This document shows, piece after piece, positions 38,561 through 50,670 of a DNA stretch of 64,000 nucleotides. Within the stretch, counting starts at the first letter, position 1. Each line of letters begins with the position of its first letter. The position numbers were made by a program, and so were the translations under genes. Under the pieces are notes generated by a model, which saw nothing but the letters and a program-made list of their open reading frames with translations, was not told the origin of the DNA and ran no database searches. The stretch is from Arctopsyche grandis (taxonomy: Eukaryota > Arthropoda > Insecta > Trichoptera > Hydropsychidae), in NCBI RefSeq assembly GCF_051622035.1, contig NC_135357.1:17103001-17167000 (forward strand), in the 5' to 3' direction.

Positions 38561-38630
<70 letters not shown>
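38561..38630. repeat. (AT)n microsatellite
   Basis: About 35 AT units directly abut the tRNA-like head of the SINE at 38105-38560. Confidence 0.97.
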
Positions 38631-38633
<3 letters not shown>

Positions 38634-39284
38634 ACATAAAAGCGTTAACTGTCACTAAAGTAATCAAATATCAATGTAATAATTAACGAAATCGTTAAAA
38701 TTTCATCAGAATCAACTGTCCGACAACGACTCACTGAATTGACGACTGACATGAAAAAAATCATGACACACAATCGCATCTTCAAATTTTACATGGTTAA
38801 ACATTTATAACACTCATATGTATGTACATATATGTAAGATTTTCAAATACCTTTTCACTTTTTAACATAGAGGAATTTAATCATTGAAAATTACATTAAA
38901 ATCATCTGTCAGATCGACGTTATGACTGATACGTTATGACGACGTGATACCCCACCGGTTGAACAATTGAACAGTTATTTTATCCATACATTTCATATAA
39001 ACTTTGTCATATAAATTTTGCAATGTCGGGCATGAGGAGAAAAAATATAAAGGATAAATAATATTGTTGCTTTAGCTCGAAGTTGCGATTCCACTTTGTT
39101 CACCCACATGTCGGTGTATATCAACAATATACGTTGTATGAATTTCAGTAGCTTAAATGTCAAGCGGTAAGATTAAAAGTCATGAAAGTAAAAATGAAAA
39201 AGTCGCTGAATATGAAGAGCGGTAAATCGTTATGAAAAAAGAATGCTGAAAAATATAGGGGGAAAGGAAGTGTGTGAAAAACAG

Positions 39285-39640
39285 AGGGCAGTCGCAGGAT
39301 GGAACGGGGAGGCGATTTGTCTCTAATCCGAGGAAATCCAATTCCTTGGCAACGAGTGTCAGAGCCTGGGCCATTCTCTCCCGGGTCACACCGTAATGAT
39401 GTGTCAGGAACACGACTACGATCGCGCGTCCCTCTCATTCGCACTGGAAAGCCGCAACGTCGTGCAAGCGAGACGACAACAAAAATGGATTTATTATTTA
39501 CTTGTTCTCACAGGCACAATAGTTTTCGCACAATGCCACCAACCTCCCGTCGGCATCTCGAACAGATATATTGCGTCAATCTGACGCACAGACACCGATA
39601 TCCGGAAATATTGGACAAACGCTGATTGGACGAGTCATAT
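39285..39640. other. GC-richer island with open frames on both strands, function unknown
   Basis: On the plus strand 39396-39584 encodes 62 residues with a strongly hydrophobic run (WIYYLLVLTGTIVFAQ) followed by Cys-His-Gln, like a signal peptide and cleavage site. On the minus strand a frame containing GVTRERMAQALTLVAKELDF looks protein-like but lacks a good acceptor. Another minus frame has a good acceptor (gctttccag) but low-complexity content. None is proven coding. Confidence 0.25.
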
Positions 39641-40565
39641 ACGAGTATGTATTACAGAAAGTTTGACCGGAAGACATCGGCAGAAGAAGTCCGATTCTCT
39701 GCGACTGAAATTGTCTTCGGTTAACGCTTAGTTACCGTTCAATTTCCCAAGCTGAAAAATAATCAACCAAACCGTCTTCCAATAAGCATGGCGGGCACGA
39801 ACCGGAACGTGTACCGTTACTCTAGCAACATCGAAACGTAGAATGAGGATCGGCAGTTTAATTAAAGGCAGACGGAGGGGGTTGGTTAACGCAGAAGAGA
39901 CCATCTGTCTTATTAATTTAACGCCTTCTAATTGGAACGCATAAATCTATTTGTTACGCTATATTCAATATCCTTCGGAAACGATCTTGCCGCGTTTGCT
40001 TTACGAGAAAATCCGATAAAATCTCGCAATATGTATCGCATAATACGCACGGAAAATCTGGACTACATAATCGAACGAAACTCTGACAAACTATTGTAAT
40101 ATAATATTAGGCACGGCTTTGAGCTGACAACCCACTCTTCAATAAGTTGTTCGAGTCGGAATTGCATATAATTTAAATTTGTATTGAAAATTTACTTCGT
40201 CGCTTAATAAGTTACACAGTCAACTAACATTTCTATTCAAAACTTTCTAGACGTCTTCCGAGCTTTCTTCATTAAGCCTCGCGACCCAAGTTTTGAATTA
40301 CTACGGATACACCGCAAACGAACAATCACGCAAATTATTAAAATTTAACCCTTAGCAAACATTACACCTTAAAATCATTCATCATAAATACATTCCTACC
40401 ATAGGTGATCTGACAGGTTGTCCAAAGACGACGCCTATGGTCTAATTTTTGTACATAAGTACTAAACACTACAATACAAGTCATCTTAATTTGATATACG
40501 ATAAATTTTTCGAAAAACAAATTTCACATATTTATGTACAATGTGGGTAACCATATTTTATTTAA

Positions 40566-41433
40566 CCCTAGTACGGATACTACAATTTTCTAACACGGTG
40601 AGTCCGTCGGACCTAACTTGCATATATATCGGTCGGATTTTTAAATATTTTTATTATTTATTATGGTTTTATATGAAGGGTGATTGATTATAAAAGTAAT
40701 AATACAATTTTTTTTATTAAATATAATATATTTTGATCAAAAATAATAAATGGCACTTTGGAAAAGATAAGTACGTTAGTGGACTTAGTTCTATATTATA
40801 CGGATATTATTTTGATTAAAAATAAAAATAATTTATTTACATCAATTAAAATAACGTTTTACGTTAGAACAGTGATAATCAATAGGCGGGGCTCGCTGGT
40901 GTCATGCCGTCTTTTGGTGGTAAAATTGTATACTTAAAATAACTAAATTTTATATTATTATCGGTTTTTCGATGAAAAATTGTTGAAAAAGACATTCAAA
41001 TACTCATTCTGATTCATAATTACATAGATGAATGGAATGAATTAATGATCGAATATAAGGTTATCTTTTGATATAAAATATTATCTAATGTTAATTTTAT
41101 CCCAAATATCTGAAACAGAAATAATTTTGTATTTTTTCCCCATTTATATTTACTATTTTTATCATTGAATGAAATTAAATACATAAGAATTTTTAATAAT
41201 AAAATGAATAATTCAATAGTAAATTGCCCAATAGACTCTTGTATCCGGTTGAGTTGAATTTGTTTTATATATTTTTTGACGAACATATAAGCTTTAAGCT
41301 CTTTTTATTACAATAAATAAATAAAATAATTAGTGGAGTGAGTAGTGGAAGGATAACAACCTATTTTTTCTAAAACTGAATTATTTAAATTTTATGAGGG
41401 GAGTGGATCCGTCGGACTTTATCCGGATAAGGG
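40566..41433. mobile_element. piggyBac-like non-autonomous element
   Basis: TTAA occurs immediately outside both ends (40562-40565 and 41434-41437). The ends are CCCTAGTACGGATAC and, in reverse complement, CCCTTATCCGGATAA. Subterminal inverted copies of GTCCGTCGGACC/GTCCGACGGATCC lie inside. TTAA target duplication and CCC-starting ends are the piggyBac signature. At 868 bp it is too short for the usual transposase. A minus-strand frame at 41020-41286 is AT-biased and unrecognised. Confidence 0.75.
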
Positions 41434-41454
41434 TTAAATATTATATTAAAAAAT

Positions 41455-41640
41455 TCAATATGCGACGAATTTGCGAGTATCTGAATGGCAGGAAATGCTG
41501 AATTTATTGAATCCGGCACAACAATTAAGTTAGATAAATTGGCAAATTCTATTTGATTCTGGCCGGAATTTAAACCTACGACCTTCTCTACTGGTAAATA
41601 GTGATTGAAACATTGAGATATGTTGTGACTATAATGCAAA
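41455..41640 (-). repeat. SINE family B copy
   Basis: It has ttgaatccggcacaacaatt, taagttagataaattggcaa, an inverted B box (ggaatttaaacctacgacc) and an inverted A box. The body matches the copy at 46315 in the opposite orientation. Confidence 0.65.
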
Positions 41641-42139
41641 CGATAACCAATATGCCATTTGAATATTCCATTTGCATAGATTTGTATGTATAGTTATCAA
41701 TTTCATTACGATCGTGAAGGTAAATAGTTTCAAATACAAAATTTGAAGGTATTATTTTATTTTGTATTTGAAGGAAGTATTTTATATTTAATTTAGGTTC
41801 ACTATTCGATAAAAAATAAGCCTATCAAGTATTGAACTACACTGCAATAAATGTTTTGAAAAATTGTAAAACCGCACATAAGGCGATATAAAAAATAAGT
41901 GTTCGAATGCTATCCAGGATTGTATAAAAATGTATAAGGAAGACTACAAACATGATGAGCTGAAGAAGTTAAATGGATCTATGTATGTAAATTAATCAGA
42001 TATAAACGAATGTGAAACGTGCTATAGAATCATTTTTCTAGCATTGAATGGCGAATGATCATTGTGATATCAATAAAATAATATTCGTAGCTGTATTAAA
42101 GAAGTATGACAAAGGGGTATGTTGTATTGATGAGAGTAA

Positions 42140-42356
42140 ATAGATTTGAATCCCCAAATGGGCAGGTCACGTAGTTAGAAAAACGGTCGAAATGGACGAA
42201 AGAAGTTCTCGAATGGTACCCGAGAGAATGTAAACGGAAAGCCACAGGGGAGATGGATAAGTGAAATCAGAAAAAAGTGTGTTGAGATGGATGAGAGTTA
42301 GAGAGGCCTTAATACAGCAGAGGATGGCGAACGGCTGTGAATGATGATGATGATGA
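42140..42356 (+). pseudogene. RTE-type LINE 3' end with (GAT)n tail
   Basis: It encodes, with frameshifts, a GHVVRK motif, then VLEWYPRECKRK, and the terminal QRMANGC. It ends tgtgaatgatgatgatgatg, the trinucleotide tail typical of RTE elements. It is the same family as 59250-59585. Confidence 0.75.
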
Positions 42357-44124
42357 TCAGCGAAACACCGATTGAAGACTTATAATATATTATGTATATA
42401 AATATATGTAAAATAAATGTAGTAATATATGTATAAATATATTAGAAGTATGTAATATACATATGTAGGTATGTACGTATATTTCAAATAAAACTATTTA
42501 CATTTGCGGCTGTATTAAAATGAGGTAGAACTTGCTGGCTTAGTCCGTTGGATTGGATGCAAATTAAATCTCACTCCGACTGAAATATATTATTATACAT
42601 ATATTTTTGTAACTGCCAATTTAAATTTATGGTGCACTTGAATTGCTAGTATTACTTTAATAAGGCGTATTTTAGCACTCGATACAAATAACTGGTTGAA
42701 CCTTTTCGATACTGATATCAGATATATTGTATTTCGAAACGTTGACCTAAATGAAAAGTATTAATGATAAGGCAGGTTGCGGGCGCGGTTTCCATTTTCC
42801 TTTGTTCAGCCATGTGGCTAACCACACCGTAATTTTGTAACATTATTTATGTCGTAAATACATGTGGAAATGGCTCATAGGCAATTATTTGCCGACAATC
42901 GTTCTTTTTTTTCAATATGTACTCGTACATATAATGTATACTCGTATACGTCTGCAATTATTATTCTTTCGAATACGCCAGTCGTATAAATATATATGGT
43001 TGAAATATGTTAAAGATTTTTGTAAAATTTTTCAATTAAGTTTTTATTGAAATAATGGCATTAATGTTAACGCAAGAAGTGCGGTTTCGTTAGGTTGACA
43101 TGTGTAGGCGTATGTTACGCGGTAACGTTATAATTACGTTACTTTAAAATTTGAACGAATGAAAGGAAATGTCGCTCAAAAAATAAATTGTCGGAAAAGC
43201 GACAATCAAGTTAATAATTTCCAAAAAAAAATTCATTTAACGTTTGCGTGGCACAAAGTCTATCTGCTCAGCGTCAAATACTCTTCACGCAATAAATCGC
43301 TACGTTTCACATAACATTTAAAAATTAGTTTTTAAACGACAATCATCATTCAATTCGTGCGGTTAAATAATTTACTTAGATGTTAAAGAAAAGCTTATTA
43401 TATTTTATAATACAACCAAAAAAAAATAGCGTAAGATATGAGGGAAATTTTTCAACAAATGTAAAACGGAGTTGATAAACTATTTTGTTGAATATGAATA
43501 TATTTTTGTAATAGTTAAGTGGAAAATCATTTCGATTTCTAGGACAAATTAAATCGAAAATAAAATTATAAAATAAAATAAATGAAACAATTTTAAGGTT
43601 TGTTTAAATTGTATCAATCTCAAATCGCTATTTGTTATATCGGTTGATGATTTATGGTAAAATTTATGTAAAAAAACCAATAAAAGGTTTTTAAAAATAA
43701 TAACAAATAAATAAAAGGTCAATGTTAATATACATTCGTACATATATGTAGATAAATATGGATTGAAATAACTTTTTCAATTACTTGTCGATTTGCATGA
43801 ACCGAATTGTAAATTGAAATCTTATAAACATACATACATATATTATATTTAAAGAATATAGTAATACGTTTTTATTGAAAAAAACCTCAAATCGCTGATA
43901 TGTATGATTTTAAAAATTAGTCAATCTAAATTTCTTTGTATTTTAAAACCTATTTATATTAATTATGTATTTAAACACATATGTATTATATATGTTACGG
44001 AGAACCTGTATTTTCTAGTTTAATTATATTTTCACTAAATAAGTTGATGAAAGCATATGACACAAACCAGGATATCGTAAACATGTTGTCAACTTGAGTT
44101 CAGTATCATAACAAATCCAATTAA

Positions 44125-44430
44125 AAGAAAGGACTGAGGATTGTAAAATTTATGGAAAATAGGGCATTCCATTCAGAAATTAAACGGTCCCCAAATGAAG
44201 CTGTATTTGGATAAACTGCAAAAGTGGGTCAACATCATCAAATTTTGCCTTCTGATGTAATTAAACATTTACCCACTGAAGACGATATCGACAAACTAGT
44301 GTTGGAGTTAGAAGAAGAAGAAATAACATTAATAGAAGCTAATGTAAAGTATTCGGAATATGAATTCCCTAAATCACCAGTGAAAGTATATATACTTTCA
44401 CTGTATGAAATCAATGTAGCATATACGTAA
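44125..44430 (+). pseudogene. KRBA2-type (Ginger/gypsy-like) integrase C-terminal remnant
   Basis: One frame reads KKGLRIVKFMENRAFHSEIK, then RSPNEAVFG, an in-frame TAA (44212-44214), then VGQHHQILPSDVIKHLPTED and an acidic tail. The NRAFHS-IKRSP-EA-FG pattern and the following V-G-(10)-LP-DV- pattern are the end of the integrase core in KRAB-A domain-containing protein 2-like proteins, which derive from transposable elements. The catalytic Asp residues lie upstream and are not found. The in-frame stop shows a dead copy. Confidence 0.6.
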
Positions 44431-45277
44431 TTTGTTTGACAGTACTTATTTGTAAGAGTATTTGAACACGTATATACAACTTTTTTAAGCGTGAAAAATG
44501 AAACTGTATATGCAGAGAGCCAATTCAAAGTTTTAATTTGGAGTTTGCATTTACACCAACCATTCCATTGTGGGGTCAAAAAAAGTTTAACTCCATTTCA
44601 AAGTACATATACATACTAGCTTTCGTACGTTGGCGTGACGATACAGACGCGTGCACGTAGCAGACAAATCAGATCGTAGGCGTACAGCAACGAAAAAAGA
44701 AATAAAAATACACGATTTGGCTTAAAAATAGAGAGGCGTGAAATGAATAGACGTTTCGATGGGGAAACGGGTCGACTCAACAGCCAATAAAGTGAGTTTC
44801 AGCCACCCTCCATAGAACGGGCGATCAGATCGCGAGAATGTCGGTGTGAATACTTAATCGGTGTATCTGTAATGTCTCTTCGGCATGCCAACCCGTTTAC
44901 CAAAGTGGTTTCTATTAGGGGATCGACGACTATACAACGAGAGACTTTAGTTTTTCCATCTGCCCCCACCCCCACCCCCTTCTTCTATAATTCCAGCTCC
45001 CCGTTGCTTCGAATGTGCGATGGCTTCTGAAGAACTGTACGATAAGACGAAATTGCCTTTATCACACTGGTTCGTAAGTCGGAAAGCACGCGATTGTCGG
45101 TTAACAGTTATTCGTTTGAGTTTCAAATTTGGACGTTGTTGGGGCGATAATTAAAAAAAAAAACGACGGGTAAAATTTAAAATGTCTTTTATCATTTGTG
45201 TTATCTAAGTCTGTAATACAAAAAAAAGTAAAAAAAAATATATATGTATACATATATACATATATAAATTTGAATTT

Positions 45278-45400
45278 CTATTGGTGCCCAAAACCGCGTA
45301 AAATGGCAAAGTTTCAAGCCAATCGGAAGAATGTAGGAAGAGTGTCAGACCAATAGGCGAAATGAAACTAAGAATAGCCTTGTAAAAATAAACAACAACT
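45278..45400 (+). repeat. Short interspersed repeat, copy 1
   Basis: The segments aaatggcaaagtttcaagcc, aatcggaagaatgt and tcagaccaataggcgaa match 61205-61330 in order. The family is unknown. Confidence 0.6.
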
Positions 45401-46314
45401 TAAAGTTTTTGGCCATATAAGAAGGAAATTATTTAATGACTCCATTAATAATCCATTTGTATTCATTATGTCAAAACATTTTAAATTATGTATAGATAAT
45501 TTGCATCGTCTTATGGTAATTTAATTTTTCAACACGATAATCCTGCAACTTTAGTAGTACACAAATTTCTTAATGCCCCTATATATGTATGTATGTACGA
45601 TGTATCGTTACACGTCGCAAATATCAACGTGTCTGTCTCGATACATGTGTCTAATATCAAGTGGAATTGTCGTCTATTGTCGAATATCGATAATTGATAC
45701 AAATTTCAGATACATGTGTAGACATTTATATCGATGCATATATCGTTAAGTAAGTAGGTTATTTACATTGAAACTTTAGTATTAAAAATCTTAATTTCAG
45801 CCATGAAAAAGTATGTTTATAAATTTAATAATCCGGATCATGAATGTGGATTGAAAACATTTTTCAAATCTTATGTTTAATGTACGTATGTACATATAGT
45901 TTGAATAGTCAGTCATATCATTCGAGGTTGAAAGAGTTTGAAATTACTTGAAATTCGAAGGGACTTTGTTAACATCGTTAATTATATCAAATCCCTTTAG
46001 ATCTTAACGGCTCCGTTTTATGTTTATGTCTCTCCAGCTTCTGTTAGGTTTAGTCTTGACGTGAGGTCAAAATCACTAGCCTCCACTTACATCCCTTATC
46101 CCTATTAATATAAATAAAATAGACCGACCCTCATTGCCTCGGCATGGGAAATTGGCCGCAGACTGCGGATCCGATGAATTTTTTATCAGCGTACAAAATT
46201 TACTCGCATACAACGCTTATAAAGCGAAAATTTTATTTTTCCCGTATTATTTTAGATGCGATTTTCTATCGCTATAGTGCACAATTTTCTCCAAAATATA
46301 CGTACATATATAAA

Positions 46315-46550
46315 TTCAGAGCGTAGCTCACTGGTTAAATCAATTTTTACCAGTTGAGAAGATGGTGGGTTCAAATCCAGGCTGGAATCCGGTAATAATT
46401 TAATTATATACGCTGCTGGCGAGATTTATAAAGGTGCTTATTTAAACCTAGATCTACCAATCCTGCTAGAATTTGCCGATTTATCAAGCTTAATTGTTCT
46501 GACGGATCCAATAAAATCAGCACCCTCCTCCCTTCAGAGTCTCACAAATT
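46315..46550 (+). repeat. SINE family B copy
   Basis: A clear tRNA-like head (gagcgtagctcactggttaa; B box gggttcaaatcc) is followed by a body with tagaatttgccgatttatca and tgacggatccaataaaatca. It is distinct in body from family A. Confidence 0.75.
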
Positions 46551-49500
46551 TGTAGAAATTAAAATATGCATTCTACATTATATGTACATATGTATGTATG
46601 GAGAATGTGTTTCTCACAAATGTACATATAATACATACAATATTTATTTATATATCAATAATATTCACCTTGGGTGAAGATAAACTTGAAAGAATTTTTC
46701 ATTTTTGTACGTAAAAGTTATTTTATACATACATGTATATACAAATATTCGTATAGTAGATGTGAGGGGATGTATTGGATAATATAAATAGATAGACGCT
46801 CGTACGTTTCCGTATCGGCGAAATAAAATTTCTTCCCTGGAAATAAAGATAAATTTAGGATTTGCTTGCAGACATCAAATTTTGTGTCGGGGGAATAGGA
46901 GAGATAAGAAAATTGAGAGAAACCTGTCCGATCTTGACGAATCGCAATCAACTAGGGAAATCAAGCCCCTCGGCCTACATGATGTAATGGAGAATGTGCC
47001 CCTATTTTGTATCCCGACATTGAAATATAAAAAAAAGAAGAACATAAAAAGCTAAGCCTTTACGTATTAAGAGAATAATAAATTCAGTCGTATTCCTTTG
47101 AACAATCAATCACCCCTTCAAAAAAACATGTTGATCCATATATTAAAATTTGGCAAAACCAGCATATGTACGTACAGCACACAATCGTAATATGATCTTT
47201 TCATATACATAGATATTTCGAATAAATACATACATATACCATACATACATAAATACATACATATACCATTGTATAATGGTTTACTAGATAAGAAGCGTTC
47301 AATCAACTTTGATGGATATCTATTTCAAATGACCATTACTCAGTATTGAGTGTTTTATGGTGAGGCTTCGTGCACCCCCATGGTGCCTAGTTTAATGAGG
47401 TGCCATTGGTAGGGCCTCCACTTCAATATTTCAGACACGTTATTCACCAATAAATTACCTAACCTGCCAACAATTCGACTTTCCACGCTGACTTCGGCTA
47501 TTGAATAACTAGCTCAGAACTACATAGCTGCAGTAATTTCCCGAAAGCGAGTGGTTCATTTAAATATTATAATAAAAAAATAATTCTAACAATATTTAGA
47601 AATTGAAAAGTCAAGCTCCCCTACTTGATGCTGTGATTTTATCGTTCAGAGTTATGACAAGGTTCTGTATAGCCGCTATAAAATAAGTCGTTTGTTTTAC
47701 GAATACACATATCGCACCCAAATATGACGTGTGATGTGGAGAATTTTACGATTTACGCTCCCAATCATATATAACGATTTTCCCGCCTTTTTTCTCATCT
47801 TTTCATTTTCGATTTTGTCTTTTTCATTATTTGCGAAAACCAAAGGTCACTTTTATAACGGCAATCTACCATACAAACACGGATATAAAACGGATGCGGA
47901 TTTATGGCTAGTCGCATAAAAAATGTAATCATACCAATATCTTTTTAGCTTCGATAATACCTACGAAAACATAATTAAATATTTATTGTTTTATTATTCG
48001 ACAAACTCACTAATAACAAAAATCTGATTAGATGCAATTCGATAAAAAGTATTTTGGCAACGGAATGAGCATGTGTCGCTGTTATAGAAGCGATAAAAAA
48101 ATATTCGAGACCTTTTCCCACATTTTATTTCTTTTATGGAGATGGCTTTTATATATCCATTTATGCATTTTAGATAAAAACCTATTTTTCATATACATAT
48201 GTATATATACAAACATAGCGTTTGCATTTTATTCGCATGCATTCAGATCAATTAGCGAGCGGTATTAAATTTCCACATAAATTGTAGTATTATTTCGGGA
48301 GGATAAAATTAACAGATGCTTCACAGTAAATTAGTTCATTACAAACTGCACGCTTCAATTCCTCTACAAATATGGCCACATTAAATTTTCTGTACCGAAT
48401 AAAGCTACATATATTGATCATTTGATATTTTTGTTATTACCATAATATATAGCTACATATAATATGTACAATAAAAATAGGGTAAAAAATTGACAAAAAA
48501 TTTGCCTATGAAAGAAGATGTTTTAAAGCTGATTTAAACAACTGAAGAGGAGCTTTATATTACAATGATCTTCAGATAATCGCTACAGGGTCATCACCGT
48601 CAAAGGAGCGTTGGGTTGCGTGGTCACATTTCGTATGCGCGTGCGCTAACAGAACGCTTCTCAAACTTTCCAGACATGTGAGCCCCACCGGGGCATAAAT
48701 AATAAACCGCTCGCGTTTCAAAGGCCAAAAGATTATTCATGGTAGTTGGCGGGAGAGTCGGGCTAGGAATCTGATACGGGAATCCGTCGCCATGGCCACT
48801 TTATCAGGATCACAATGCTATGGAGGACGAAGTTCGTTCTGCAGAGTATACATATATTCCGGAACACTCTGAGGTAACTGAAAGCTCTAACCGGTGAAAA
48901 TATAGTCGAATGGAAACTTTATACATGTAATATATACACATACAGTGCATCAAAGTAGTCAAAGCAAGTTGAAACACATTTCATATACATATATATATAT
49001 ACATACATAGGAGCATATGCACTATATAGCATAATTAATTATTTAGGATGCGAAAAAATCTTGGTTTTATAAAATTAAACACATATATTTACATAAACGA
49101 ATACAAAAAAAGGAAAATATCCGTTTTCTGGAGTCCGTTTCCGTGCTAAAAAAACAACGCTCTCAAATAAAAACCAACCCTGAAGTGTTTCGGTGTTAAC
49201 TGCACAAAATCGCACACATAAATAAGCAACTTCCCCGTGAAAACTCTGACAGGGAAAACTTGGACGGCTTTTTCGACATCGTTTTTCAGTAAAACGCGCA
49301 GAATATTTATCGCCAATTCCGATACAGTAAACAAAATATAAACATATAAAGTGTATCTATAGAGGTGTGGAGCGTATACATGCGTTGTATATAGAAAAAT
49401 ACAGATTCAATCCGAAAAGTGAGTTGTTGTCGAAAATGAACGCTAACTGTAAACTAGATTGGCGTTGTCCGTGTGTCGAAAGTTATTTAATTAAAACTGA

Positions 49501-50349
49501 AACTTTATATAAGTGTGTTTTTCTATTTTCTTTCTTCGACAGTTTTCACGTGCAATGTCGCACGATGCTTTTGCGATCTGAAATAGCCGCTCAGCACGGA
49601 AATCCAGAAAAACTGACTTGAAACGAATTCCCTCTGTGTCGTGATGACGAATCGTAAAACTCGCGGATATTTTAAAAGAGTGCTCGAAACACGATTCATT
49701 TTTACGACTGAATTCTTCGACGCAGACCTGAATAAATGCTGATCGATATATAACCAGTGGTCGGCAGCCTTTTTCGAACAGTGACTCAAACAACTGGAAA
49801 GTTCAGAGGAGCTGAATGAATTAGCTTTAAATCATATTGTATATAAAATTCTACTGATTCTATTAGAAAAATATTTCTTGACTTATTGTATAAAATTGCA
49901 ATATCTCAGTTGAATCATTTAAATTTTATTTGATTTTTAAAATACTGTGGCGTGGGCTTGTAGAAGGGTTTCCGAGATCGGAGAAAAATACGCAGTGAGT
50001 AGTGGTAGACGTAGTTTTATGTATGCTTAACCGTCGATCAGCAAGCTCTAAATGACGCATGGAACAAATCTGCCGAATATTTATAGACAGCTTGTACTCT
50101 CAGCACAGAGAGATCATTGGTCGACGAGTCACGAGACCTTATTGGTTACTGTATACAGCTTTCTAATACGCCGAGATATTTTAGGAGCGAACGTGTGATC
50201 CGGCAACCAGTGCTGTAAGTCAGTGGTAGATGAAAACCGACCACATTATTTCCACGTTACAATACGATACATCTGAAATATGAATAATAATATAACCGAG
50301 AACACAAAACATAATAAAGATGTGATGGCAGAAATACTGATAAAGTTAA

Positions 50350-50670
50350 CTCATATCGCAACATAGCGTATAATGCTTTCAAATGAGGGGTCACCGGTTC
50401 AATCCCCGGGCCAGTGTTGCTGGCCAGACATTGAAGTTTGCCAATTTATGTGATTTAATTTTTGAAACGGTTCCAAAGAAATTGGCAACCTCTCCTAATT
50501 TGAATATAATTTAAAATTTATTTTTCGCATATGAAATTTGTTTGATTATAGTAGTTTTTCCATAGATGAACCTATTGTGTTGTATAATATTGACTGTATT
50601 GTAATAAACACGTGATAGTCTAAGAAGGCGCGTTGGGTTTACCTATTCGGCCTTCCTGGTATATATGTAC
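50350..50670 (+). repeat. SINE family A, near full length
   Basis: A head with B box ccggttcaatcccc is followed by gtgttgctggccagac, aagtttgccaatttatgtg, the complement of the aaccgtttc motif, and the 3' end aaggcgcgttgggtttacct, cggccttcctggtatata. Confidence 0.8.

Noticed and set aside
38397..38639. Plus-strand open frame of 80 codons
   Set aside because: It is the antisense of the SINE head plus the AT microsatellite.
46315..46400. Possible functional tRNA gene from A- and B-box-like motifs
   Set aside because: The acceptor and anticodon arms do not pair and a SINE body follows. The same applies to the heads at 8505, 9543 and 50350.
49758..50225. hAT-like end cagtggtcggcagcc with a possible partner at about 50205
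   Set aside because: The putative right end is poor and no 8-bp target duplication was found.
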